Assembly (NCBI GenBank): GCA_015698045.1 | Contig: BLAL01000228.1 | Span: 361,001 to 425,000 of the forward strand | DNA from: Rhizophagus clarus | Taxonomy: Eukaryota > Glomeromycota > Glomeromycetes > Glomerales > Glomeraceae | Reading direction: 5' to 3' | Length of the DNA: 64,000 nucleotides | Part shown: in pieces, positions 25,421 through 37,155 of the stretch | Numbering within the stretch: the stretch's first letter is position 1 | Layout: each line of letters starts with the position of its first letter | The notes under the pieces: model-generated | Databases searched by the model: none | Seen by the model: only the letters and a program-made list of their open reading frames with translations | What the model was told of the DNA's origin: nothing | Made by a program: the position numbers and the translations under genes

Positions 25421-25710
25421 AACATATAGTAACTTACAATAACTAAAATAAATAAGTAAATAAATATAATAATAATAAACCACTATCAAATATCAAAATT
25501 ATGCCAAAGCGTCTTATTTAATTCTAAGTTTAGTTAATTATCGAACATTCAGTTTTCACTAATTCGGAAATTTGAATTGGTTTGAATTCCAATTTGATAT
25601 AAAGGTATGTTCTGTCTAAAAAAAAAAAAAATAATGTTTTAGTCAAAAATTGTTGTATTGAAGTATTTAGGTTTCCTTTTTTTTGTATAAATATTTTTAC
25701 ATTAGCGCTG
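25421..25710. other. Short unannotated spacer
   Basis: Transition from the satellite to the HSP70 pseudogene. No features seen. Confidence 0.5.
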
Positions 25711-26815
25711 TTGAAGGAATATATATTTGTGTCATCATGTTCAAAACCTATTAAAGACTGTTTCATATCAGAAGAAATTATATCCGTGTTATTAGAAAAA
25801 TTGAAAGAAAGCGCAAAAGTTAAAAATGCTGTTATTTTAGTACCAATCTACCTTAATATTTCTCAGTATCATTCCATAAAGGATACTAGTTTGATAAATT
25901 TCATTAATTCCCCAATTACGACAACCTTTGCTTACGGGACGAACGCGAAAGCTACTGAAGAACTAAGTACTCTCGCCTTTGATTTGGACTGTGGTATTCA
26001 TAATACCTCCATCTTAATGAAGGATCCTTTGAAGTAAAAAATCATAGCTTAGAACAATCATATTGATGGTAAAGTCTTTGATAATCATCTTTTGTACAAA
26101 ATTTCAATAGCTAAAAAAAATATTGCGAACATGCAAAACGCACACTTTCAACACCATTTTTATGTATTGATTTCTTTTCAGCAATATCAACTATCCTACT
26201 TCTTTACTACGCACGTCGCAAGTGTAAATTCGAAGAATTGAATTTATTAATCCAGATAAAACAGCAGCTTATGACGCTATCATGCCGAATTTTATTCAAA
26301 GAGTCTCGAGATATTCATCCCTTTACTTGATATTATCGCTTTATCTCTTGGTATCAAGATTTCGGAAAGTGTCATAATTCCACTTATTAAATGTAATTCC
26401 ACCAAGAACTCTCAAGTTTCGAAAATTTTTCACAAAATTTATCTTCTTTTGCAGAATATTTCTAAATTTATCTAACGCATTAATGGATAACGTGAACTGA
26501 CAATGTCTTCAGTATCAGAAACTGAAAGCATTTTTGATCTTGATCTCAACTCTATATTAAAGTATGCAGCACAATTTGATTAAAAATTTTTCAGTTTCAT
26601 TTTATTATAGGTTTCTTCCGTCCGTTGATATAAAATTTGATAGGTCAAAATAAAAGTAGTTTTGCCACCACTAATGATGAATATTTATGTTTAAATATTA
26701 CTATTTTTTTCTTAATGTAATATTTTTGTAAGATAGTCATAGAAGCTAAAAAATATCATGCAGAAAAGGAAAATATTGTTCAGAAAATGCAAGTACGAAA
26801 TGATTTTGAAAGTTA
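25711..26815 (+). pseudogene. Decayed HSP70-like pseudogene
   Basis: The segment aligns by eye with the intact HSP70-like gene at 39638-41856. FISEEIISVLLEKLKESA corresponds to the [18 protein letters not shown] block. NAVILVP, NFINSPITTTFAYG and LAFDLDCG correspond to the ATPase-domain motifs, with the GGST phosphate loop degraded. Further fragments follow in changing frames: one like [10 protein letters not shown] near 26130, one like RAKFEELN near 26230, INPDKTAAYDA near 26255, and a C-terminal piece AEKENIVQKMQVRNDFESY near 26765. The adenosine motif region (VVLIGGST in the intact gene) is missing. It cannot encode a working chaperone. Confidence 0.8.
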
Positions 26816-28602
26816 TGTACGAAATATAGTATAATTTGAGTAAGTTTCTTCGATTATTAATTAATACTAAAATTTGCTTAATCATATTTATAAATATTTC
26901 ATTCTTATAAATGAGAATCTAGTACCTCGACAATACAAAGGATGTAGATTGCATAACTTGATTATAATGAAGAGGCAGGAAAGGGTAAATAGTAAATTCG
27001 AATGTAAGCAAAAATTACGATATGACGAAACTTTATGACAGATCTTGATCCACATGCATTTGATAAAAGCGGGTAAACTATATATTAAAAAAACTAAAAT
27101 TATGTCAAGTTACTTTTTCCGATTCACTAGTTAAAACATTCGTGATAAAAACGTATTTAAGGAAAAAAGATTGCCCAATAAAGATGTTTTTCAAAAAATT
27201 TATTAAGAATAAATTTCTATTAGTGATATATTAAATAACATATTGTAATATACCGTTTTTGTAATTGTCTAACAACATTTCAATTTATTTGATCCAGCAA
27301 TCAATAGAAGATGTTTAGAAATAATTAAATTAATAGAAGGGCGTTTTCATTAAATAATAGTTCAATAGCATAATACAATTCTACGTCAAACGTCACTATT
27401 ACTACCTTAATACCACATTTGACAAATAAAAGGTACACCTTCTGCGGCATATTGACGTGGGTCCTTAAGATACCTTCTAGACAAATTTATTTTTCATTAT
27501 CGCGCTATGTGACGAGAAATCACGTGAATTAGATTTGCAAGTGCACGAATAGAAATCGTCATTCATTTATTATAATGTAGAATTATTTTGACTTAGTTCG
27601 TTGTATATTTGAAAATCACAAAATGTATCACTGGAATCGACAAGTTTTACTTTTTTAAAATAACATAATTCAAATTCGGAGTAATTTTATAATGCCTTAA
27701 AAAATTGCAGATCCTTAGCTGAACGCGTAGGATACATATCACGTGAAAAATTTCCTTTTTCGCGTTTTAACGGTCGAAGGAAAGGAAGTTCAATATGTTA
27801 TTTTGGCGTCTAAATGAATGATGCAAACAAATGCAGCAAAACAATATGTACAACAAGGGCGTATTTCATAAGACTTTTTTAAGTTATGAAATTCTGTAAA
27901 AAGAACGATTAAAAAGAAATTTTATTATTTTAATCAAATCATGATAATATAATTGGTAACTCATACGTGAAACGTAAAAATAAACAAATAAGCTTGTTTC
28001 ACTTCAAAAAAATTTTTTTACAATGTTTATTATAAGTATACAATATTATACATACAATAAGAATACTTATCAAATTCTTGTAATAGATTAATTGATTATA
28101 ACAGGTTTTAAATGATAATTCTAAAAAGATTTTTACATTTTTAGGAATTCCGATGTATGTTGGCGTTTTAAAATGAGTCATCTGTCGAATTTCTTTTTTT
28201 TTTTTGAAAAAATAAATAAATAAATAAATAAAATAAAGAACCTAAATAAAGCATCTTATCAAAGAAAAATAATTAATATGAACAAATTAGGTAAATTCTT
28301 TCTTTTTTTCTCAAAAAAAAAAGGGGGGTTGAAATATTTCATCATGCGACCTTGAAAATTTTCTTTTATTTTATCATAGTAATATAAAAAATTTTGTGAC
28401 GGAATTAGACAAACAAACAGCGCCACGCAGATCATAACAATTTCTGTATAATCACAATATTATTAATTTTTTTTAAAAAAAGTTTTGGAACACCCAATCT
28501 CGGATGATTGGTTTAGAATATTCTGGAACCCAGTGATGAATGAAATTAAATATAGTATTTATAATATGCGTACTCGGCAGCAATTTCTCCTTACTCTTGT
28601 CA
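26816..28602. other. Intergenic, no supported gene
   Basis: No recognised gene. Contains a TAAA/AATA microsatellite near 28211-28235 and several A/T homopolymers. Confidence 0.5.
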
Positions 28603-30078
28603 ATGTTAAACCCTAACAAAGACGTACTTTCCTTAATAACCGAAAATTTGGAAGATGACAAAATTTCACTTCATTCATGTCTTTTGGTTAACAGATCTTG
28701 GTGTGAGGTAGCGGTACCAATATTATGGAAAATTCCTGGACGAATCATTTTATCATCTAAGAAAGCAGAGGATAGATTATTTAATGTAATAGTTTTGCAT
28801 TTATCAAAAGAATCAAGGGTTATTTTGAAAGAACAAGGGGTCACTTTTGCAGAAACTTATCAACAGCCTTTATTTAACTATATTAATTTCTGGAGACATT
28901 TAAATCTGCGGCTTCTGGAAGAAATGCTTTCCAGAAATTTAGGAAATTCAAGTAGTTTAACCGTATCTATGATAAAACTCGATTTATTAAGTTTATTTAT
29001 CAATAAAAATACAAAATTTATTTCACTTTATATTCCAGAAAATAGTAATTGGGAAATAAATAATATTTCATGGGCTGAACAATGTTTTTCAGATCTTAAA
29101 AACTTATGTTGTGATGATATAATGAATCAAAATATTTTGAAAGAATTAACTAAAATAAGTGAATCAATTAAAAAACTCATATGTGATATTTCAAAAAATT
29201 CTAAGAATATTTCTGGAATCGTTAGATTAATTGAAGCTCAAAAAAATTTGAATGAAGTCAATATTTTTTGTAATGATGGTGAAATAGTGAAAATTATTGA
29301 GGAATTACTAATTAAAAAAGCAATTACTATCCAATATTTACGTTTATCTTGGGAACCTGCTGCAAAATTTTTTTCACATTTTCTAAATTTGAAGATTTTG
29401 GAAATAGATACTCCTTTCTTTTTCCGGCGACCTATAAACTATGCAAACTCAAATCAGGAAAAGTCGCTACCTACTTTAAAAATCTTAAAAGGTAATTTAT
29501 CCTCGTATATGATCTTAATGAGATTAATCAAAAGCGCAAATGTACATCTTACTACAATTAGTATTCGTTACTGCAGTACGTTTTATGGAGATAATGAAGT
29601 CAGAGAACTTATACAAACAATTTATCAAAATTGTCCAAATCTTAGATATATTAAGGTGCCTTTTAAAAGAAGCAATCTCATTGATTTTGAAAAGTTGTTG
29701 GTTAATTCTAAATATTTAGATGGTTTAGTTATTGATACTGTAAAATTGGATATTAATTGCAGGGATTTGTTTAAAATATTACTTAGATCATCATCTTTAA
29801 ATTTGTTTAAAATTAAATTTACTTTTGATCGAATTAAATTTAAATTATTAAAATCATTTTTGGTTAATTGGAAAGGTAGACAACCTATGTTATTACAAAT
29901 CAATTTCGTTAATTTTATAGATACTCCTCAGGAATCGAATAAGAAAAGATTAATGTCTTTAATTGAAGAATACAAAAAGAAAGGAATAGTTAAAAAATTT
30001 GATCTTAATCAGCATGAAATTTTTGAAGAATTCGAATGGGTTCATGATGAATCTCAACTTCATTATTGGACATTTTAA
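28603..30078 (+). CDS. F-box protein with leucine-rich tail
   Basis: A single-exon frame. I prefer the Met at 28603 (491 aa) because the F-box begins directly after it (PNKDVLSLITENLEDDKISL, then CLLVNRSWCEVAVPILWKIP). The frame is open 21 codons further upstream, from 28540. The N-terminal F-box (about residues 5-50) would bind Skp1 and make the protein a substrate adaptor of an SCF ubiquitin ligase. The remaining residues hold irregular leucine-rich segments (for example IQYLRLSW, LKILEID, NLRYIKVP) that probably form the substrate-binding surface. The family is hugely expanded in Rhizophagus; the target is unknown. No frame breaks are seen. The TTTTAAAG stop region is followed by A/T-rich sequence with AATAAA-like words. 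Confidence 0.85.
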   Translation: MLNPNKDVLSLITENLEDDKISLHSCLLVNRSWCEVAVPILWKIPGRIILSSKKAEDRLFNVIVLHLSKESRVILKEQGVTFAETYQQPLFNYINFWRHLNLRLLEEMLSRNLGNSSSLTVSMIKLDLLSLFINKNTKFISLYIPENSNWEINNISWAEQCFSDLKNLCCDDIMNQNILKELTKISESIKKLICDISKNSKNISGIVRLIEAQKNLNEVNIFCNDGEIVKIIEELLIKKAITIQYLRLSWEPAAKFFSHFLNLKILEIDTPFFFRRPINYANSNQEKSLPTLKILKGNLSSYMILMRLIKSANVHLTTISIRYCSTFYGDNEVRELIQTIYQNCPNLRYIKVPFKRSNLIDFEKLLVNSKYLDGLVIDTVKLDINCRDLFKILLRSSSLNLFKIKFTFDRIKFKLLKSFLVNWKGRQPMLLQINFVNFIDTPQESNKKRLMSLIEEYKKKGIVKKFDLNQHEIFEEFEWVHDESQLHYWTF

Positions 30079-31364
30079 AGATTTTTTTTTTTTTATTATA
30101 TAATTATGAATAATGCAATATTAAGATTTTAATAAATACAATCACTCACATTACGAAAAAAAAATAATTAATATAAACATTTATTGCTCTAGTTCTCACA
30201 TATTTTTCTTTTCTTTCTCATTTCATCATCATCACAGATTAGCAATTTTTCTGGTAATTAGTTCTTGTTGTTTTGGTGAACATAATATTATATATAAACA
30301 TTTGTTATAATTTTGTGGTTATTGTTTAAACATCTTATATTTTTACTACATAAGTTGAAATATTTGACCATATGTTGGCTATCTATTGCTATCTGTCAAC
30401 AATATATTTGTTACATTTTTTTAAAATCGACACGTTCAGCAGTAACCCTTTCATCATTATTGATTGTAATGTGTAATAAAAGACCCAAATATGGATAAAA
30501 ATTAAATTTAATAATCAGTAAAATTTATAACTATTACAACTTATTATTTATAATGAACGATAATGTAAGTGTATTTAACTGATTTAACGTGCTTTTTTTA
30601 TCATGATAAACATGAAAAAAAAAATAGAAATAAAAGTAGAAATCAAAGAAGAAATAATAATAATCAAAACACAAAAAATGTTATAGTATATAAAAAATTA
30701 CATACTATAGAAATTTCATATCTTTTTCTGTACTTTTTAATAAAAAAGTGATTTTTTTTTAAGTGGAAAGGTAGCGTAATGTCATCGATAAAGTGGCCAT
30801 CTCATTTTTTCCTTTTTACAGACGGTAGTATCAAGTCATGTGATTAAAATAGGATTACTGGTTATCATTGGGTAGTCTATAGTTTTGCATAATCATAATT
30901 TATATTTTTATAATTAATAGTATTTATAAATATGTAGTTTTAATTAATATGGACAGTGGTATATGATTTTAATGTCTTATTGCCATACTGATGGTTTCAA
31001 TTTTAGAACCACAGTTTTCAGCCAGACTGCAAAACTGATCGATAAAACGAACCATAAAACTGATTACATAATTGGATAAAATATTAGAAAGTGTTGATTA
31101 TGACTTTATTTAATCATATCATTATTTAGATTTACATGAATGATTTTCGATAATAAAATTTTGCTTATATGATAATTTTAAAAATAAGAACATTGTATCA
31201 AGGGTTAAAGGGTTTTTGCTCCTCTGTGGTAGATGTTTAGCATACTGGGTTTATAAAGTAAAAAATTAGTTTTATTAGTCTTACGGTTTGAAATCTTAGG
31301 ATCTTTGAGTATAACTGTAACGTATCTGTGCTACCATTGTTAAAAATAAAATAAAAATATTGTA
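30079..31364. other. Intergenic, no supported gene
   Basis: Short frames at 30313-30498 and 30569-30751 are A/T-driven and show no domain. A stretch near 30990-31060 rich in AAAACTGAT-like words has loosely complementary sequence near 31780-31880, on the other side of the MITE. Confidence 0.4.
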
Positions 31365-31669
31365 CAGTTTGATCACCTTATAACGAATTTTTTGTCTGAA
31401 AGAATGGGTCTTCATTATAAGAAAATCGTTAGCATAATGGGAAATCTGGTATCAGGCACTATAAAAAATCATTGTAATGCGAATCATTTAATACATGCAG
31501 TTATTACTAACAGTCCATAGATTTTACTTTCTTATACAGTATAGCATTTAATTAGTAATATTCGGTATAATGAGAGTTTTTTATATATTAAAATTGGTGC
31601 TATACTAAAATTCGTTTTACCATAAAATTTGTTATAACGCGAATTCATTACTATAAAGTGAGCTGACCG
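31365..31669. mobile_element. TA-flanked MITE, copy 2
   Basis: Ends CAGTTTGATCAC and GTGAGCTGACCG are imperfect inverted repeats flanked by TA (31363-31364 and 31670-31671). Its complement holds a segment closely matching the interior of the MITE at 22023-22395: both contain TTACTAATTAAATGCT preceded by CGAAT. The two are therefore opposite-orientation copies of one family. 305 bp, non-coding. Confidence 0.7.
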
Positions 31670-31671
31670 TA

Positions 31672-32684
31672 GATATAAATATTAAAGTCACATTTCTAAT
31701 GTATTATTGATCGAAAAACAATATTTCTTTAAATAAATAAAAACTATTTATGATTAACTGATCTGTTTTTTTTTTACTGTATCAATTTTTTTATATATAA
31801 ACTGATAGTCAGTCTTGGACTGAAACTAAATTGATAACTGAATCAGTAAAAACCAATTATGCCCAGTTGTAACCAAACTTTTGGCATTCCTAGTTACAGT
31901 ATATATATTTTTTATCTTGTGATATCAATGGTATTATTTCTAGTATCATCTTCAAGAGTCCCATCCTATTCAACCTCGATATTATTCATAATAGATTATA
32001 TCACGGCAGATTTATGAAATACCCCATAATTTATCCATCATGTCAAATTTAAATTTATATTTGACATTATTTTAGTTACCAGATCTTTGATTTAAGTCGC
32101 TGAATTTATTAACCAAAACTTGCGTCTAACCAATTTTCCCACTATCTGACCAATTTTTCCAATATTAAAGACATATCATTATTTGACATTTACAAGGAAA
32201 AAGTTAATCAATATCATTTTGATTTATAGGACAATTTTAATTCCCAAGTGTGCAGCACGGTTTTTGCCTAATTTGCCTTATTTCACCAAATCCACTAATT
32301 ATATTATAAAAGTTGTTGCTAAATCTGCCGCAATGAAAAAAAGAAACAATATTAAGCTAATATATTTTTTAGTACTCTTTTTGTTGTTTATAAACAGGTT
32401 CTATAATTTGATTTTTAATTTTATTATTTCAGTTGGTTTTTTACTTACAATATACAGTATTGTTCCATCAAGAGAAACTTTCTAATTCTTATGAATCATC
32501 AACTTTTATCGCCATTTTCAAAATGATGTACACAGTTATATCTGAATAAAAAAAAAAAGAAACCCAAAAACTGGATAAAAAATGGATGAAAGCTGAATGA
32601 ATATCGGTATTCGAAATATTCAATCACAAATAAATTGTTCACACCATTTTAAAAACGGCGATAATAATAAAAGAAGTTATCTAG
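31672..32684. other. Intergenic, no supported gene
   Basis: A 100-codon plus frame at 32183-32485 has no recognisable domain and strongly hydrophobic, A/T-driven composition. I do not call it. Confidence 0.4.
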
Positions 32685-34143
32685 GTGCCACCCCGGGTGG
32701 TATCGGTTTTTCTGCCACCCCTGGCACGTGATTTAAAATAAATTTTAATTGCCCAATCTTAATCAGTTAATTTTTAACTTTAATTTTTTTCGTGTAAAAA
32801 AAATTTTTTTCGCAGCGATAATCTTTAATAAATTACAATTTAAACCAAAATTAAAAAGTATACTTATATCTGATGTGATTTTAAAAAGAAACTTTAGTTA
32901 TTGTATTCAGTACTTTTTTAGTTAATTATTTTATTAAATATATGTTACAAGTGAATTTAAATCTAAACGATTATTTATTTTTAACAGATCTAGTAATAAA
33001 TGATATAAATAGGTAATCTAACAACAAACTACAATGATAAAAAAGAAATAATTAGTAAAAGCGAAAGGAGATCAAAGGGAAGCAAAAGAAGATGGAAAAT
33101 AAGGAAGAGAAGAACAAAAAAAAAAAAGGAGAGGTGGAAGAATAATGAGAAACGAAAAAAAAGGAAAGAGTTGATGTGAAATGAAAAAAAAGATATGAAA
33201 CGAAAAAAAAGAATGATGCAAAACGAAAAAAAAGAATGATATGAGACGAAAAAAAAAGGATGATATAAAATGAAAAAAAAAGGATGATGTGGAATGAAAA
33301 AAAGGATGTTGCGAAATGAAAAAAAAGGATTATGCGAAATGAAAAAAAGAATGATGCGAAATGAAAAAAAAAGAAGGAAGTGAAAAAAATGATGAAGAAC
33401 GAAAAAAGGAAGGAGAAAATGATGAGGAAATGATGTGAAAAGAAAAAAAGGGGAAATGATGATGAAAGAAAAAGGAAAATATTATGAGGAAAGAAAAAAA
33501 GAAGAGGTGATGATAGAAAACAAAAAAAAGGGAATAAGAAATGAAAAAAAGGATAGGAAAGGAAAAAGATGATAGAAACCAATAAGGGACGAATGGTAAT
33601 GGAAAAATGATAAGAGACGAAGTGGAAAATTGAAATAGAGAAATAAAATTACAAAAAAAACCCCAACCAAACAAAAAGAAAAAAGAAAAAAAAAGTTAGT
33701 TACTAACGAAAATAAACTCCCAAAGACCCAAGATGTTCAAAAGTGTTTGAACTTACCACTTATTAAAAGTTCTAATATCAAAGTCTAAGGTCACTAAAAG
33801 CCGAAAAGAATTACCTACAAAAAAATGAGAACAGCTTAAAAAGCGTTAACGCTAATTAACGAAAAAAACATGCACAATGTTAAACAAAAACTTACCAAAA
33901 GCCCAAAGTTAAGAAAAAAAGCACCTACAAAAAAGAGAAGTCAGTCAGTGCTGAAGTGCTGAACTGCTGATTAATAAAAACAATATAAGTAATATCAAAA
34001 ACTTACCAAAGTCAAAAGCCGTAAAAAAAAAATCGTGTAATAAAAAACACTAAACAAATGATCGGCATGACGTAATTTTATAATTTAAATTTGAATCACA
34101 TGATAAGGGGTGGCAAAAATCATGTTACCACCCGGGGTGGCAC
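32685..34143. mobile_element. 1.46-kb TIR element with purine-rich core (second type)
   Basis: The left end GTGCCACCCCGGGTGGTA (32685 on) is matched by its complement at the right end (34126-34143). Similarity continues inward over about 55 bp through GCCACCCCT and GTGATT. The core (about 33055-33650) is A/G-rich on the plus strand, built from GATGNGAAATGAAAAAAA-like units. On the minus strand the segment 33700-34020 shows repeated splice-like words (GGTAAGT, TTTTTTGTAGGT). There is no credible protein and no clear target duplication. It has the same architecture as the element at 13853-15392 but unrelated ends. Confidence 0.75.
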
Positions 34144-34543
34144 GAGGACTTTTTCATAATAAAAATATAACTGGTAATTATAGATTTTTGGTAATTATTA
34201 GTGCATAGTATTGGCTACTTCAAAATTAAATGAATTGCTTATCATATTTAGTAACTAAAATTGATAAATAATAGTAATTTTAATGGTTTATGTAATTTTC
34301 TGAACTTTCACAATAAATTACTAAATGGTAAAAAAAAATTAGTCCATTTATAGAATTTAATTAATACTATGGATGCTATGGATGAATTTACAAATTCTAT
34401 GAAATTTCCATGGATTACGGTAAAAAAATTTTGACAATCACTAAATACTTTCATTTGACATAAAAGTTTACATTTATTATTCTAAACATAAACAATTCAA
34501 TTTTTATAATTTAATATTTAAGAAATACATAAATAAAATAAAA
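34144..34543. other. Intergenic, 3' flank of kinase gene
   Basis: No gene seen. A/T-rich 3' region downstream of the minus-strand kinase-Sel1 gene. Confidence 0.5.
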
Positions 34544-37155
34544 TTACCACAATAAAAATAATAAAGTTTCTAACTTATTTTGAGCATCTTGATCCCCCTG
34601 TTCGGCTGATTTTTCATACCAATAGATTGCTTTACTTATATCTTTGACAATTCCTTCTCCATTTTCATACATAAAAGCAAGATTATATTGAGCTATATTA
34701 TTTCCTAAATCTGCTGCCTTTTGATATAATTCAAATGCCTTTTTCTTGTCAATATCTGTTTCAATTCCATTTTGATAACAATATCCCAAACTATTTATTC
34801 CGTATGCATTTCCTAAATCTGCTGCCTTTTGATATAATTCAAATGCTTTTTTCTTATCAATATCTGTTCCAATTCCATATTGATAACAATATCCTAAATT
34901 ATTTATTCCTGATGCATTTCCTAAATCTGCTGCCTTTTGATATAATTCAAATGCTTTTTTCTTGTTAATATCTGTTCCAATTCCATTTCGATAACAATAT
35001 CCCAAACAATTTATTCCGTATGCATTTTCTAAATCTGCTGACTTTTGATATAATTTAAATGCCTTTTTTTTGTTAATATCTGTTCCAATCCCATTTTGAT
35101 AACAATATCCTAAGCTATTTATTCCACTTACATTTCCTAAATCTGCAGCCTTTTGATATAATTTAAATGCCTTTTTCTTGTCAATATCTATTCCAATTCC
35201 TTCATCATAACAATTTCCTAAATTGTTTATTCCTTTTGAGTTTCCAAAATCTGCTGCTCTTTGATATAATTCAAATGCTTTATTATTGTCAATATCTATT
35301 CCAATTCCATTTTGATAACAATATCCTAAATTAGTTATTCCAAATGCATTTCCTAAATCTGCTGCCTTTTGATATAATTCAAACGCCTTTTTCTTGTTAA
35401 TATCTGTTCCAATTCCATTTTCATAACAATATCCTAAATTATTTATTCCATCTACATTTCCTAAATCTACTGCTTTTTGATATAATTCAAATGCCTTTTT
35501 CTTATCAATATCTGTTTCAATTCCTAAATGGTTAAATATTCCAAGCAAAATAATATAATTTGAGCTATTTTGATTATTTAATAATAAATTGTTTATTTCT
35601 TGTAAATTTATATTTTGATTATTAAAATAATTTAGGACTTTCTGTTTTGCTATTTTACCAACATCTATTCCATTATTATTTTCAAGAAGATTAATTATAT
35701 CATCAACTATTATGTTAAAACTATTTTCAGTTTGGTTATTTGTTGACATTAAAGATTCTATTTCTTTTGTTTTGGTGTAATCAATAACTTGTAATGAATC
35801 TTTATAAAATGAATGACAATTATTTTCAGAGATTTCAGCAACTGAATTAGGTTTGTGGTTACTTGATGGTTGGATGATATCTTTGTTATCATCATATAAG
35901 TTAAAATCTTTTATAATTATGTTTTCTTTTGTTATAATTGTTTTTAATTCATCAACTACTTGATTAATAGTTGGTCGATTATCAGGCTCAATATTCCAAC
36001 AATCTACAAAAAAAAAAAAAAAAAAAAAACGATTAAAATCATATTGCTTATTAACCATATTATTAAGTGTAATTTATATTTTATACACACCGGTATAAAT
36101 ATTTATATAGTCTTCAGATGTTTCAGGTATAGGTGACTCTCTATGGCCTTGTGAAATACTTATAGCTAAACCAACACCATATGGTATACAATCATGAAAG
36201 GGAGGGCGCCCGCTAGAAATTTCCCATAATAACACACCAATGCTGTAAACATCACTTTTTTTATTTAATAAATATTTTGGTTTTATATTTTCATTAAAAC
36301 TTTTTGGATCAATGTAAGGAATTATTCCAAATATTTTCGATTGAGAATTAGAAGTTTCTTCAATACTTTTTGATAAGCCAAAATCTGATAGCTTAATAGC
36401 ATGCTGATGGACTAGAACATTGTTGGAGTGCTATTTATAATTATATGAAAATAATACGATTAAAATAATCATTAAATAAAACATATAAATTGTTAATATT
36501 TACCAAATCACGATGAATGATCCCCTCATCGTGTAAACATGATACTGCGTGAACTAATTGAAATGCGAGTTTATATTTATCATTCCAATTGAGATTTTCG
36601 AAATTTTCTTTCAAATAGCTTCGGAGGGTACCATTATCAGCATATTCTATTACTAATGAATATTCTTTTTTTTTATTTTCTTTTTTTAAAAAAAAATTAC
36701 AAATGAGTTAATTAGTTATTGTATATTATAAATATAATATAATGAACTTATAATACCCTCAATGGAAGTTGTGACGCCATAAAAACGGATGACATTATGA
36801 TCGTGATGATCAACTTCACGATGAAGTTGAATCTAAGTAGTAAAAAAACATTGCATCAAAAAATTTATATTATTATTATTATAAATATCATAATAAAATA
36901 TGAAATTATAATTACCTCACGAACAATTGCTTTAGCTGTAGCATTATCGATTTTAATAAATGATTTTAATGCATAACGGATATGAGATTTCTTCCAGTTT
37001 GCACGATAAACCTTTGCGAAGACTCCAGAACCGATTTCTTGAATATTAGAAAAATCTTTAAATTCATAATATCTAATAAGTTTTTTAGAAATGGCTTCTT
37101 CAATCCATTTATTCCAATCATTTGAATTATTAATAAGTTCAACGTTATTGGACAT
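34544..37155 (-). CDS. Protein kinase fused to Sel1-like repeats
   Basis: Five exons in the coding direction: 37155-36916, 36832-36757, 36679-36504, 36430-36091 and 36003-34544. All phases close to give 763 aa. Residues about 1-365 form a serine/threonine- or dual-specificity-like kinase: IGSGVFAKVY loop, ALKSF catalytic Lys, HRDL, SDFGLS, a P+1 region with IPYIDPK, SDVYSIGVLLWEISSG, and CWNIEPDNRPTI. After an Asn-rich linker, nine 36-residue Sel1 repeats (consensus GINNLGYCYQNGIGTDI then KKKAFELYQKAADLGN) run to the C-terminus. They are 108-bp near-identical DNA repeats, so recent unit expansion is likely. The kinase should phosphorylate cytosolic targets, with the Sel1 solenoid as scaffold; the pathway is unknown. 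The third exon begins after an unusual A-rich acceptor. The intron before CWNIEP contains a 24-bp T run on the coding strand. Confidence 0.92.
34620..35520 (-). repeat. 108-bp intragenic tandem repeat (Sel1 units)
   Basis: Eight to nine direct copies of a 108-bp unit inside the last kinase exon, each translating to one Sel1 repeat. Neighbouring copies differ at few positions. This favours unequal crossing over and length polymorphism between nuclei or strains. Confidence 0.85.

Noticed and set aside
30990-31880. Possible larger inverted-repeat element around the second MITE
   Set aside because: AAAACTGAT-like words on both sides match only loosely and no end or target duplication could be fixed.
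32183-32485. 100-codon plus-strand hydrophobic frame
   Set aside because: A/T-driven hydrophobic composition without signal, domain or neighbours.
33052-33674. Minus-strand frame of 176 codons and two overlapping ones, Phe/Ser-rich
   Set aside because: Same cause: A/G-rich repeats read backwards stay open in several frames at once.
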